Assembly: GCA_910589415.1 (NCBI GenBank)
Contig: OU342639.1
Coordinates: 10,672,268-10,736,267 of the forward strand
Length of the DNA: 64,000 nt
Direction of reading: 5' to 3'
From: Malachius bipustulatus
Taxonomy: Eukaryota > Arthropoda > Insecta > Coleoptera > Melyridae
The notes beneath the pieces are model-generated. The model was not told the origin of the DNA. It did no database searches and was given only the letters and a program-made list of their open reading frames with translations. Positions 1 to 11,911 of the stretch are shown here, in pieces. A program made the translations under genes and the position numbers. Every line of letters starts with the position of its first letter. The stretch's first letter is position 1.

Positions 1-816
1 ACCGAAGTACGTCAGTATGAAGTAATATTACTTTCCTTATGTGTTTTTATTTTTTAATTTTTGTATGGTAAAAATGTTGTCAAAAAGAGAATAAAATTTA
101 AATTTTTTTTTAAAACAATTGTTGACTATGAAAACTCTGTGATCTAGTCGGCTTGGAAAATTTTCGAAATATCAAATTGACAACTCTTGATGACTTTATG
201 TAAGTCTACTAATTTTTTATTAATTTTAAAAAAATAAAACAAGATATGGCTGAAATAAGGAATTTGGATTTTTTAGTTTTGTCAGGATATTTTAGCAACG
301 CCTGAAGTTTTCCCAAATTTTATTTCAGATTCTTAATAGGCATGAAATTGGACCTTTTCTCTAATTTAAGCGATCCTGTATCTCTTACTGTTTACGAGAT
401 CCTAATGATAGATAGTACAAAAATTTCCCACCCTGTATACAATAACAATTTCTTTGAATTCTGAATTAAAATATTTTATATCTTTTGTTCAAATTGTTAT
501 GATCTAACTAAACCATTACCGATTGTTTGTTAATATTCTGTAAAGTAATATTCTGTTGAAATGAAAGTAAATATAATTCTTTAGGTAGGTACTAAAACTT
601 ATAGAATAAAGTTTCAAAGGATCAAGATCAAACAAATTAAATTAAATAAGTCGAAATTCCACAATCAAAGAATTTGTTAATTTTGTGTACAATTTTTGTA
701 ATTTTTAAAACATTTTCGGGTTCTGTTTAATGAATGATGAACACGCAAATGCCGCCCCCCAAATTCTAGCGCCCTAGGCGGTCGCCTAGTTCGCCTATAT
801 GGACGGGCCGGCCCTG
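1..816. mobile_element. Right-terminal part of an hAT-like DNA transposon
   Basis: This stretch is unrelated to the array and stops abruptly at 816, where array sequence (atcaactattgatcgataaa) resumes. Its last bases, gacgggccggccctg, give CAGGGCCGGCCCGTC when read inward. That is the kind of terminus known for Zaphod/Tip100-like hAT elements. A CACCCTGTAT motif near 430 suggests an older small element inside. No transposase reading frame is visible, and the left part lies outside the window. The family call rests only on the terminus, so it is tentative; the boundary itself is well supported by other array copies. Confidence 0.55.
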
Positions 817-1577
817 CATCAACTATTGATCGATAAAAAACTGAGAATTAAAATTTCATCGATTCAGACTCAGAAAGTACGAATTTGGATAAAAAAGAAA
901 GAAGAAAATCTTCTAGAAAATTACAGAAGTGCGCTAATTTCCACACCACCCAAGAGGTATAGCGCGTGGCGCGTTTTTTTTAACGTGGTCTCCCCTGAGA
1001 GGCCTAAATCCACGATGAAGTTCAAAGGTAACCTATATACCACCTGTATACATAAAGGATAAATTTACTTACATATGATCTTTTCCTCTCAAAAATGATT
1101 AAAAGGGTTACATTTGTTCTCAGATCCACTAATGACTTCACGATTAGTTAAACGGTGAAATCAAAAGCCGATCTCAAAACAATGTCTCCCTCGCCTCTGG
1201 ATACTTACTGATAAGTTTCTTCTTGTCTGTTACAGTCTCGAGATCTGAAAATTAGGAGGCTTAAATGTACTTACCGAATCAACGCAAATAATAATTCGAA
1301 TTGTGAAATTTTACAGTAATTTCTAAAAAAATACAATCACTTAAGACTAAGAATAAAAAAATGAGAGGGTATAAACTTCTATTTTCCGTTCACCTACTTT
1401 TTCCTTTCTTTTTAGAACTAAGTTTCTTACCAACAAAAAAAGTGCGTACGATTACAAATCACGTTTCACCGAGCCTCACTTGTTGTAGGTATCTAAATCC
1501 AGAAAAACAATATTGGAATAACTTGCTCAGTGATCTTCGTCTCCTGGCAAGATCGGTGAAAAGGTTCGAAAGTTTAT

Positions 1578-1632
1578 ACATTTAGCACCGGCTCTCTACG
1601 ATTAAATATACGCAGACAACCGGACTAAATGT
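1578..1632. repeat. Array hairpin 1
   Basis: The outer stem is ACATTTAG/CTAAATGT. The inner arms are CACCGGCTCTCTACG and CGCAGACAACCGGA around an ATTAAATATA loop. CCGG pairs with CCGG and TCT.ACG pairs with CG.AGA. Confidence 0.8.
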
Positions 1633-2641
1633 GAAAACAATCAACTTGACGCTTTTCTTCTCGCACAGTTATCCATATCTGGAAAAGAATGGATGAAAGA
1701 AAAGTAAAACTTACAGAATCTAAAATAATTTAAATGCGAATGGCGAAGCCTGTTCACATTAATTTCCTTAACATGTTTCCAGTCACTACAAAAAGTCGAA
1801 AATCAGATAAATATCTTTTAAAAGAAAACTTGGCAACAGATGAAACATTTGGCAACAGTGTAAGCTGATAATGAGTCATAATTACAAAGACAGGAATTGA
1901 GAGTAACTAAGATTTTGAGAGTCACCCAATGAGGGAACTACTAAGAAGATGTGTTACAAGATGAGATTACACAATTGTCATTAGAACTTTTACATTTTAG
2001 ATTTTTCCATAGCGCGGTATGCTTTCCTCTCTCTGACAGACCCAATCAGGGAAAATCTCGAAAGATTCGCCAATACTCGCATTGTGGGAGGGATGATACA
2101 TTGTCCCATCTTCAAGAGAGGTGACAAGGAAACTACTTAAAATTGTGGGCTACCCTGCATGTACGAGAAAATTGGCTTAAAAAAGCCAGTTTAAAATGAA
2201 AAAAAAACTGTTATTTGGTAGGAGGTTTTCGAGATCTGGCCATGAAAAATTACAAGTTGGAGCGATGTCAACGCATTGTCACACTGTCAACATTTTTTTG
2301 AAAATCAGTGAAATTCCATCCATGTTAAAAAAGATTTTTGAAGAGGTTGGGATGAATTTATTGTTCGATAAAAAATCAAAAATTTGAATTTCATCGACTC
2401 AGACTAAGAGGAAAGAATCTGGATAAAAAAGAAAGAAGGAATCTTCTAGAAAATTACAGAAGAGCGCTAATTTCCACACCACCCTAGAGGTATAGCGCGT
2501 GGCGCGTTTTTTTAACGTGGTCTCCCCTGAGAGGCCTAGTCCACTGAGAAACTAAATGATATACGCTTACAGTAAAATAAATTATATTATTTGATAATCT
2601 TCGTTTAGTGCAATTTTTGACGAAAATGTTCGAACGTTTTT

Positions 2642-2694
2642 ACATTTAGTCCGTGTGCCTACGATTAAATATACGCAGACACCCGGACTAAATA
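2642..2694. repeat. Array hairpin 2
   Basis: The inner arms are TCCGTGTGCCTACG and CGCAGACACCCGGA. GTG pairs with CAC and CT with AG. The 3' outer arm is CTAAATAT, with one mismatch. Confidence 0.8.
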
Positions 2695-3210
2695 TGAAAA
2701 CAATCAACTTGGTGCTTTCATTCTGTTTTCTCACTTTCCACGAGCTCTGAAAAGTGTAAGTAATTGCGATTTTAAGTATACCCACCGAACCAACACAAAT
2801 ATATTGTAAATGTGAAGTTCTGAGAATGTTTACAATTGTTTCTTAAAAAAGAGTTGCACTTAACACTAAGAAGCACTTGAGACTAAGAATAAAAAATTAG
2901 AACGTATGAGCTTCTCTCGTTCGTCCATCTTCTTTTTACTTTCTTTTCAAAGTAAGCAGATTTCTCACCAAATACAGCAACTGATGCCCCGCAATACGAT
3001 TATAAATCACGTAATTGCACAGCTCACTTGCTGTACCTAATGAAACAAACACTTTTAAACTTTCCTCTCTTCGTAGTAATCCATCATAGCAGCATTGATG
3101 TTTCCTGCGATTCGAAAATAAATCATTCCGTAAACGCGGTGGAGGTGCAAAAATGTCAAAAGTAATCTTCGTCTCCTGGCAAGATTTGACGAAAATGTTT
3201 GAACGTTTTC

Positions 3211-3266
3211 ACATTTAGTGCCGAATTCAGTACGATTAAATATACGCACTAACTCGGACTAAATGT
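3211..3266. repeat. Array hairpin 3
   Basis: The inner arms are TGCCGAATTCAGTACG and CGCACTAACTCGGA. CCGA pairs with TCGG and AGT with ACT, with one bulged base. Confidence 0.8.
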
Positions 3267-3922
3267 AAAAACAATCAACTCTTACACTTTGATAATTTTA
3301 TTCTCTCTTCTCATTGTTCTCGATAGCTGGAAAGAAATGGAAAGTGAGACTTACTTACATAATCTAAAATAATGAATTTTATTACAGTGCGAATTCCGAA
3401 GCCTGTTTACTGTTTACATTAACTTCTTTAAAATGTTTACACTCATTACAAAAATTAAAAAATCTTAGCTCGTTTAAATGAAAACTACCTATAAAAAACA
3501 TTTGGCAACAGTGTCATGTGGTAATGAATCACAATTCTTGGGAGAGGAATTGAGAGTAACGTAGAGTGGGCCGGATAATATTGAGAGTCACCCAATGTGG
3601 TATAGATAGAGAGATAGAAGATGACATAGAACAATCTTCACTTGCATGAACTTCTACATTTTAATTTTAGATTCCTCCATATAATGAGGAAACTAACTAA
3701 TCCATGGAGAAACTCAAAAATATCCGTTCCTCGCTTGCACCAGGGAAATCAATATTGAACATAAACTAAACAATCTCTTACATTAATCTCCCTCTTTTCT
3801 GAAAAGTGATGAAAAGAGTTACATAATCAGATTCACTAGTGACTTCACGATTAGTTATAATTAATACTAAAGTAATAATCTTCGTTCCCTGTCAAGATCG
3901 GTGAAAAGGTACGAAAGTTTAT

Positions 3923-3977
3923 ACATTTAGCTCTACTGTGCACGATCAAGTGTACGTCCACAGCAAGAGCAAAATGT
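3923..3977. repeat. Array hairpin 4 (divergent class)
   Basis: The arms are GCTCTACTGTGCACG and CGTCCACAGCAAGAGC around ATCAAGTGTA. GCTCT/AGAGC, CTGTG/CACAG and ACG/CGT all pair. Almost every stem base differs from hairpin 3, yet the fold is the same. Confidence 0.8.
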
Positions 3978-6279
3978 GAAAACAATCAAACTTATGCTTT
4001 TCTTCTCGCATAGTTATCGATATCTGGAAAAGAATGAATTAAAGAAAAGTAAAACTTACAGAATCTAAAATAATTGAAATGCGAATGGCGAAGCATGTTC
4101 ACATTAATTTCCTTAGAATGATTTCAGTCGCTACAAGAAGTCGAAAATCAGAGAAATATCTTTTAAAAGAAAACTTGGCAACAGATGAAACATTTGGCAA
4201 CAGTGTAATGTGATAATGAGTCATAATTACAAAGACAGGAATTGAGAGTAACTAAGATTTTGAAAAAGAAAAAACTGTTATTTGGTAGGAGGTTTTCGAG
4301 ATCTGGCCATGAAAAATTACGACAACTTGATGCGATTTCAACGCATTGTCACACTATCAACAAGATTTGAAAATCAGTGAAATTCCTTCCACGCTATAGA
4401 AAAGATTTTTTGAAGAGGTGGGTTGAATCTATTGATCGATAAAAAATTAAAAAAATTAATTTAATCGATTCAGACTCAGAAGGTATGAATTTGGATAAAA
4501 ACGAAGATAGGAAGTCTTCTAGAATATTACAGAAGAGCGCTAATTTCCACACCACCCAAGAGGTATAGCGCGTGGCGCGTTTTTTTTTTTAATGTGGTCT
4601 CCCCTGAGTGGCCTAATCCACTGAGAAACTATATGATATACGCTAACAGTAAAATAAATTATATAATTTGATAATCTTCGTTTCGTGCAAGATTTTACGA
4701 AAATGTTCGAATGATTTGTATAAGAAAAGCATAAGTGCGATTTTAAGTGTATACCCACCGCACCAACACAAATAATTGTAATGTGAATTTCCAAGAATGT
4801 TTACAATTGTTTCTTAAAAAATAGTTGCACTTAACACTAATAAGCACTTAAGACTAAGAATAAAAAATCAGAACGTATGAGCTTCTCTCGTTCGTCCATC
4901 TTCTTTTTACTTTCTTTTCAAAGTAAGAAGATTTCTCACCAAATACAGCAACTGATGCCATGCAATACGATTATAAATCACGTAATTGCACAGCTCAGTT
5001 GCTGTACCTAATGAAACAAACACTTTCAAACTTATTTCCTCTCTTCGTAGTAATCCATCATAGCAGCATTGATGTTTCCTGCGATTCGAAAAAAAATCAT
5101 TCCGTAAATGCGGTGGAGGTACAAAAATGTCCAAGAAGAGATGAAATGCAAATGAAAATTTATTCAAAATACTGCCACTTTCATTCATATCTGCAGAGAA
5201 GGATAAAAACAGTTGGAAAAAACCGAGAAAAACAAAAATTATAGTGTTCAAAATGAAAACAAAAAAAACATTTTTTTTAGGAGATTTTAAAAATCTGACA
5301 GTGAAAAACCACGACAAGGCGCGGTGTCAGCGCATTGTCACTGTCACACTGTCACACCCAGGATAGACTATAAATCTTTTGAAAAAGTGGGATCAACTAT
5401 TGATCGATAAAAAAATTGAGAATTAAAATTTCATCGATTCAGACTCAGAAAGTACGAATTTGGATAAAAAAGAAAGAAGGAAATCTTCTAGAAAATTACA
5501 GAAGTGCGCTAATTTCCACACCACCCAAGAGGTATAGCGCGTGGGGCGTTTTTTTAACGTGGTCTCCCCTGAGAGGCCTAAATCCACGATGAAGTTCAAA
5601 GGTAACCTATATACCACCTGTATACATAAAGGATAAATTTACTTACATATGATCTTTTCCTCTCAAAAATGATTAAAAGGGTTACATTTGTTCTCAGATC
5701 CACTAATGACTTCACGATTAGTTAAACGGTGAAATCAAAAGCCGATCTCAAAACAATGTTTCCCTCGCCTCTGGATAGGTACGTACTGATAAGTTTCTTC
5801 TCGTCTGTTACAGTCTCGAGATCTGAAAATTAGGAGGCTTAAATGTACTTACCGAATCAACGCAAATAATAATTCGAATTGTGAAATTTTACAGTAATTT
5901 CTAAAAAAAAAAACTTTCACTTAAGACTAAGAATAAAAAAATGAGAGGGTATAAACTTCTATTTTCCGTTCATCTTCTTTTTCCTTTCTTTTTAGAACTA
6001 AGCTTCTTACCAACAAAAAAAGTGCGTACGATTACAAATCACGTTCCACCGAGCCTCACTTGTTGTAGGTATCTAAATCCAGAAAAACAATATTGGAATA
6101 AGATAGGAAGAGACATATGCCTGTTTTGTTTGTCGTAGTCTCCCTCGACAGCACCAAACCTAAATGAAGATTAAATTCAGGAGAAACTCAATGATATGCG
6201 CGCATGCAGTAAAATAAATTCTCTTGCTCAGTAATCTTCGTCTCCTGGCAAGATTTGACGAAAATGTTCGAACGTTTTC

Positions 6280-6333
6280 ACATTTAGTGCCGAGGTAAAC
6301 GATTAAATATACGCACTACCCCGGACTAAATGT
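6280..6333. repeat. Array hairpin 5
   Basis: The inner arms are TGCCGAGGTAAACG and CGCACTACCCCGGA. CCG/CGG and GGTA/TACC pair across one mismatch. Confidence 0.8.
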
Positions 6334-6599
6334 GAAAACAATCAACTCTAGACTTTGATAATTTTATTCTCTCTTCTCCCTGTTCTCGATATCTGGAAAG
6401 AAATGGAAAGTGAAACTAACATGATCTAAAATAATAAATTTAATTGAAACGTTGTCATCACTGCGGCTACAAAAATTCAAAAATCACAGGGGTCATTTGA
6501 AAGAAAATTTTAAAACATTGTCAATGCATTGTCACCCTGTCAACATTTAAGTGTATTTTTTTAATAAAAAACGCAGTATTGAGGACGACATCACTTTTC

Positions 6600-7187
6600 G
6601 AAAATCACCCAAACTCATGAAATGTTCACCGATCCTGACCCCCAGATCACGAAAAAGGGGTTTTCCAAAATTCACCTGTCCACGATATGTGGGGGTCATG
6701 ATCGGTGGACGTTTGATTATTTATACATTTATATATATACCGGGTGTCCCATTAGTACAGGATTGTTCTCTGGCAGCTTTCTTTTTGAAGTTAGAAAAAA
6801 AAAGATGTGACAGAAAAGTTGTGTGGTTTGAAGAGAATCTATACAACCTAAAATAATTTTCAGCTATACACGGTGGCCCAATATCGCTGTACGCCTTACA
6901 ACTTTGTTATCTTAAGTAGGACACCCTATAAATTATTACATTTTTAGATTGTCTGAGAACATTCAGTAAGAATGGTTTTCACAGTTTGAATTTAAACTGA
7001 ACTGTGGTCAGAGTTATAAGCAAGTGAAAATTGCCATTTTTCATTTTCAAAGCAGCTTAATACAATGAAAACGGCTCAAGACAGCAGAAAACGGTTTACA
7101 TGTCCCTTTCTTAATTTTTCACCTGGTATCCCATCGTGCGGATGAAATTATTATAAAGGGTGATGAAAATTATCAGGTTTTTCATCA
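6600..7187. repeat. Dispersed repeat block G, copy 1
   Basis: This block occurs three times in the window. It holds three parts. At 6622-6712 a long-loop hairpin has arms TTCACCGATCCTGACCCCC and GGGGGTCATGATCGGTGGA. At 6737-6932 a small element has inverted ends GGGTGTCC/GGACACCC. At 6935-7165 there is sequence like one half of the foldback at 43910-44794 (shared tattacatttttagattgtctgagaa and aaaacggct motifs). It looks like a pile-up of non-autonomous elements. Two overlapping short ORFs at 6551-6856 are not preserved in the other copies. Confidence 0.65.
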
Positions 7188-8214
7188 CTTGTCAAATATA
7201 CATCCCTCGCTTGCGCCAGGGCGATCAATAATAAAAATAAACTACATAATCTCTAATGAAATAACAAAGGGTTACATGATAATTATGTTCTCAGATTCAC
7301 TAATGAATTCCCGATTAGTCATACGCAGAAGTAATAATAAATAAATAATCTTCGTTTCCTGGCAAGATCGGTGAAAAAGTATAAAAGTTTATACATTTAG
7401 TAGGGGCAACTACGATTAAATATACGCAGTTACCGGAACTAAATGTGAAAACAATCAACTTGACGCTTTTCTTCTCGCACAGTTATCGATATCTGGAAGA
7501 GAATGACTGAAAGAAAAGTAAAACTTACAGAATCTAAAATATTTGAAATGCGAATGTCGAAGCCTGTTCACATTAATTTCCTTAAAATGTTTTCAGTCCC
7601 TATACAAAAAGTAGAAAATCAGAGAAATCTATTTTAAAAGAAAACTTGGCAACAGAGATGAAACATTTGGCAACAGTGTAATGTTATAATGAGTCATAAT
7701 TATAGGGAGAGGAATTGAGTGTAACGAAGATTTTGAGAGGCACCCAATGAGGGAACTACTAAGAAGATGTGTTACAAGTTACAAGATGAGATTACCCAAT
7801 TTTCATTAGAAATTTTACATTTTAGATTTTTCCATAGCGTGGTATGCTTTCCTCTGACAGACCCAATCAGGGAAAATCTCGAAAGATTCGCCAATACTCG
7901 CATTGTCGGAGGGATGATACATTGTCCCATGTTCAAGAGAGGTGACAAGGAAACTACTTAAAATTGTGGGCTACCCTGCTTGAATCGAGAAAATTGGCTT
8001 AAAAAAAACAGTCTCAAATTAAAAAAAAACTGTTATTTGGTAGGAGGTTTTCGAGATCTGGCCATGAAAAATTACGACAACTTGATGCGATGTCAACGCA
8101 TTGTCACACTATCAACACGTTTTGAAAATCAGTGAAATTCCTTCCACGCTAGAAAAGATTTTTTTGAAGAGGTGGGATGAATCTATTGATCGATAAAAAA
8201 TTAAATGTATTTTT
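7188..8214. repeat. Complex repeat array, segment 2
   Basis: Array sequence resumes at tcaaatatacatccctcgc. It carries the hairpin at 7393, the tandem TTGGCAACAG motif pair, an AP-1-like TGAGTCA at 7690-7696, and the ttatttggtaggaggttttcgagatct module. It ends where the transposon arm begins. No gene is visible. Confidence 0.85.
7393..7446. repeat. Array hairpin 6
   Basis: The inner arms are TAGGGGCAACTACG and CGCAGTTACCGGAA. AACT pairs with AGTT and GG with CC. Three mismatches sit between the inner stem and the ACATTTAG/CTAAATGT outer stem. Confidence 0.75.
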
Positions 8215-9485
8215 TATTATTATACATATATCTACCATAACAACCGGATAAGGTGACAACTGCAGTGCTTTCCAGCAACGTTGCATTTCCCAGGATGTGT
8301 TCTGTAAAGTATGACATCAGAATGAACTATATTTATAAGAGTGTTAATTAGGCATTTTCTTATTGTTAGACCTAGGTAAGATAGAATAATTCAGTTTAGC
8401 TTTGCTGTCCAGCCTTAACAGTTTGAGTTAGCTTATTAGTTTTACTAGCATCGTAAACTTATTAAGTAATTTTAATTTGTAATTGTAATAAAAAAACTAA
8501 TAAAGTTTTTTTTATAAACAAATTCGATTACCCGAATTTATCTCGCGGATAAATTCTTCTCCCGTAATGAAGGTGATCTGGATACCGTGCCGCGCGTACT
8601 GTCTTGCAGCTATAGCTGCATTTTGAAAACACTCGAAATCAATCGCAATCATGTCAACGGATTCATTATTTGTGAGAGGCATTTTGGTTAAAAAGTACGC
8701 AAATTATATGCAATCAACAATAATAGTGGACTGAGTGTGACAGAAGATTGACGTTATACTTATTGCCAATATTTTAGTTAGGAGTCTGTCTTTTATTTCC
8801 ATGGCCCACTACTTGCCTTCTTATCGAAAGCGACCGATGCATTTTTATATGGGGGTATATGAATTTTCTTGGTTTGGTATTTTTTTAATAATTTGAGTTA
8901 AGAAAAAGATATTAAGATGCGGTTTGATCAAGCTTATTGGTTGATCATTTGTCTATTTTCTAGTCTAAAAAAAGTCATATCATTGCATTTAAATTTTTTG
9001 AGAAAATCCAATATTTTGGTTATAATATCGAATAACGCCCTCTATCGGCGGCCGTGTAGGTCATAACCGTCATTATCACAAGAAACCTAAAAGCCCAAGA
9101 AATGCTCTTTCCAATTGTACCAAATTTATCCAAATCTATTAAAGCCGTTTCGAATTACAGGCATTTTTTTAAAACAACATTCAAATACCCCCCACCACTT
9201 TATTTCAAAAGATAGAGAAAAATTGTTTCTACAAAAAATGTTCGACTTTAAGTTAACATTAAAACGCAAATACTTTTTTGTGACATTCATTGGGAAAAAT
9301 CACAAGAAACGTAACTTTATGTAATTCAAGATGGTGCAAACGCCCTCTGGCAGCCATCTTGGAAACTTGATAATAATTTCCAGCATTTTCCCTTCCCACT
9401 TAACCTATAAAATTTTTTACCGCAACTCTCTACGATTATTAGTTTCTGAGATACAGCCGCTTACCTCGCTTATTGGCCCACCCTG
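8215..9485 (-). mobile_element. Solo arm of the long-TIR transposon (family F)
   Basis: This 1.27-kb stretch matches each inverted arm of the element at 37592-42097. It ends at 9485 with GGCCCACCCTG followed by TA. At its inner end (8215-8240) it keeps about 20 bases resembling the interior of the full element (tgtatttttt...tatacatatatctacc), so it is a deletion derivative and not an independent terminus. The array directly to its right carries the same private variant (aaatagaaattcg) as the array right of 42097, which indicates that junction and flank were copied together. Confidence 0.75.
8512..8682 (-). pseudogene. Transposase N-terminal remnant in family F arm
   Basis: A 56-codon frame begins MPLTNNESVDMIAIDFE and contains CFQNAAIAARQYA. 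This resembles the N-terminal helix-turn-helix region (DUF4817-type) seen in insect mariner-like elements, usually followed by a much longer protein. Here it stops after NSGNRICL. The same frame occurs in both arms of the full element, so the truncation predates copying. It is probably a decayed transposase start with no activity; the family assignment is from memory of the motif and is tentative. Confidence 0.5.
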
Positions 9486-9919
9486 TACTTACCGAATCAA
9501 CGCAAATAGAAATTCGAATTGTGAAATTTTACAGTAATTTCTAAAAAAAAATACTTTCACTTAAGACTAAGAATAAAAAAATGAGAGGGTATAAACTTCT
9601 ATTTTCCGTTCATCTTCTTTTTCCTTTCTTTTTAGAACTAAGCTTCTTACCAACAAAAAAAGTGCGTACGATTACAAATCACGTTCCACCGAGCCTCACT
9701 TGTTGTAGGTATCTAAATCCAGAAAAACAATACTGGAATAAGATGGGAAGAGACATATGCCTGTTTTGTTTGTCGTAGTCTCCCTCGACAGCACCAAACC
9801 TAAATGAAGATTAAATTCAGGAGAAACTCAATGATATGCGCGCATGCAGTAAAATAAATTCTCTTGCTCAGTAATCTTCGTTTTCTGACAAGATTTGACG
9901 AAAATGTTCGAACGTTTTC

Positions 9920-9973
9920 ACATTTAGTGCCGAGGTAAACGATTAAATATACGCACTACCCCGGACTAAATGT
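9920..9973. repeat. Array hairpin 7
   Basis: The inner arms TGCCGAGGTAAACG and CGCACTACCCCGGA are identical to hairpin 5. Confidence 0.8.
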
Positions 9974-10981
9974 GAAAGCAATCAACTTGACGCTTTTCTT
10001 CTCGCACAGTTATCGATATCTGGAAGAGAATGACTGAAAGAAAAGTAAAACTTACAGAATCTAAAATAATTGAAATGCGAATGGCGAAGCCTGTTCACAT
10101 TAATTTCCTTAAAATGTTTTCAGTCGCTACAAGAAGTCGAAAATCAGAGAAATCTCTTTTAAAAGAAAACTTGGCAACAGATGAAACATTTGGCAACAGT
10201 GTAATGTGATAATGAGTCATAATTACAAGGACAGGAATTGAGAGTAACTAAGATTTTGAGAGTCACCCAATGAGGGAACTACTAAGAAGATGTGTTACAA
10301 GATGAGATTACACAATTTTCATTAGAACTTCTACATTTTAGATTTTTCCATAGCGTGGTATGCTTTCCTCTGACAGACCCAATCAGGGAAAATCTCGAAA
10401 GATTCGCCAATACTCGCATTGTCGGAGGGATGATACATTGTCCATCTTCAAGAGAAATGACAAGGAAACTACTTAAAATTGTGGGCTACCCTGCTTGTAT
10501 CGAGAAAATTGGCTTAAAAAAGCAATTTCAAATGAAAAAAAACTGTTATTTGGTAGGAGGTTTTCGAGATCTGACCATGGAAAATTACAAGTTTGCGTGA
10601 TGTCAACGCATTGTCACACTGTCAACATTTTTTTGTAAATCAGTGAAATTCCATCCACGTTAAAAAAGATTTTTGAAGAGGTTGGGATGAATTTGTTGAT
10701 CGATAAAAAATTAAAAATTTGAATTTCATCGACTCAGACTAAGAGGATGGAATCTGGATAAAAAAGAAAGAAGGAATCTTCTAGAAAATTACAGAAGAGC
10801 GCTAATTTCCACACCACCCTAGAGGTATAGCGCGTGGCGCGTTTTTTTTAACGTGGTCTCCCCTGAGAGGCCTAGTCCACTGAGAAACTTTATGGTATAC
10901 GCTTACAGTAAAATAAATTATATTATTTGATAATCTATCTTCGTTTCGTGCAATTTTTGACGAAAATGTTCGAACGTTGTT

Positions 10982-11034
10982 ACATTTAGTCCGTGTAGCT
11001 ACGATTAAATATACGCAGTTATGCGGACTAAATA
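10982..11034. repeat. Array hairpin 8
   Basis: The inner arms are TCCGTGTAGCTACG and CGCAGTTATGCGGA. Read as plus-strand RNA the stem has three G-U wobbles and one A-C mismatch. Confidence 0.8.
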
Positions 11035-11855
11035 TGAAAACAAACAACTTGGTGCTTTCATTCTGTTTTCTCACTTTCCACGAACTCTGAAAAGTGTAAT
11101 TGCGATTTTAAGTATACCCACCGAACCAACACAAATATATTGTAAATGAGAAGTTCTGAGAATGTTTACAATTGTTTCTTAAAAAAGAGTTGCACTTAAC
11201 ACTAATAAGCACTTAAGACTAAGAATAAAAAATCAGAACGTATGAGCTTCTCTCGTTCGTCCATCTTCTTTTTACTTTCTTTTCAAAGTAAGAAGATTTC
11301 TCACCAAATACAGCAACTGATGCCATGCAATACGATTATAAATCACGTAATTGCACAGCTCAGTTGCTGTACCTAATGAAACAAACACTTTTAAACTTTC
11401 CTCTCTTCGTAGTAATCCATCATAGCAGCGTTGATGTTTCCTGCGATTCGAAAAAAAATCATTCCGTAAACGCGGTGGAGGTGCAAAAATGTCCAAGAAG
11501 AGATGAAATGATAATTAAAATTTATTCAAAATACTATAACTTTCATTCATATCTGCAGATAAGGATAAAAACAGTTGGAAAACCGAGAAAAACAAAAATT
11601 ATAGAGCCATGTGATTTAGAAGATTCAAATTTAGATTTTTTCCAATACATGTATAGCTTTTCTAGAATATATAGAAAAGGGGTGATTTCCACACAATCCA
11701 AGAGGTATAGATGTTGCCCCCCCTTTTTTTTAACGTGGTATCCCGTGCATGACGGAGAAACTCAATAATATGCGCTTGCAGGAAAATAAATTCTGTTGTA
11801 TGTATAGTAATCTTCATCTCCTGGCAAGTTTTGACGAAAATGTTTGAACGTTTTC

Positions 11856-11911
11856 ACATTTAGTGCCGAAGTCAGTACGATTAAATATACGCACTAACTC
11901 GGACTAAATGT
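11856..11911. repeat. Array hairpin 9
   Basis: The inner arms are TGCCGAAGTCAGTACG and CGCACTAACTCGGA. It resembles hairpin 3 with one change in the 5' arm. Confidence 0.8.

Larger units (their letters stand above)
817..6599. repeat. Complex hairpin-bearing repeat array, segment 1
   Basis: The sequence consists of array modules in variable order. Hairpins lie at 1578, 2642, 3211, 3923 and 6280; a decayed site near 4690-4720 keeps the lead-in (acgaaaatgttcgaa) but has lost the hairpin. GC-box modules lie at 931-1004, 2464-2534, 4537-4613 and 5506-5578. The segment 4626-5940 recurs almost unchanged 27,722 bases further on. A module beginning atgagagggtataaac at 1361 and 5941 encodes a 65-74 codon ORF, but its 3' half differs between copies and other copies are frameshifted. 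I see no gene here. Confidence 0.85.

Noticed and set aside
1561..1575. Pol III B box (GGTTCGAAAGT) before hairpins
   Set aside because: The match is partial, it is lost in most copies (TGTTCGAACG), and no A box or T-run terminator is found at suitable spacing.
2500..2540. Hammerhead ribozyme (CTGAGAGG near the GC box)
   Set aside because: The CTGANGA and GAAA core elements in the right order are absent.
2582..3249. Dscam-like cluster of alternative protein-coding exons on the minus strand
   Set aside because: The reading frame through the hairpin differs between copies and often hits stops (for example AGTTAG in hairpin 3), so alternative coding exons are not supported.
4907..5317. 136-codon minus-strand ORF, also at 32629-33039
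   Set aside because: The two copies are a recent segmental duplicate, so the shared frame is not independent evidence. More distant copies of the module (11272, 46483, 62293) are truncated or frameshifted.
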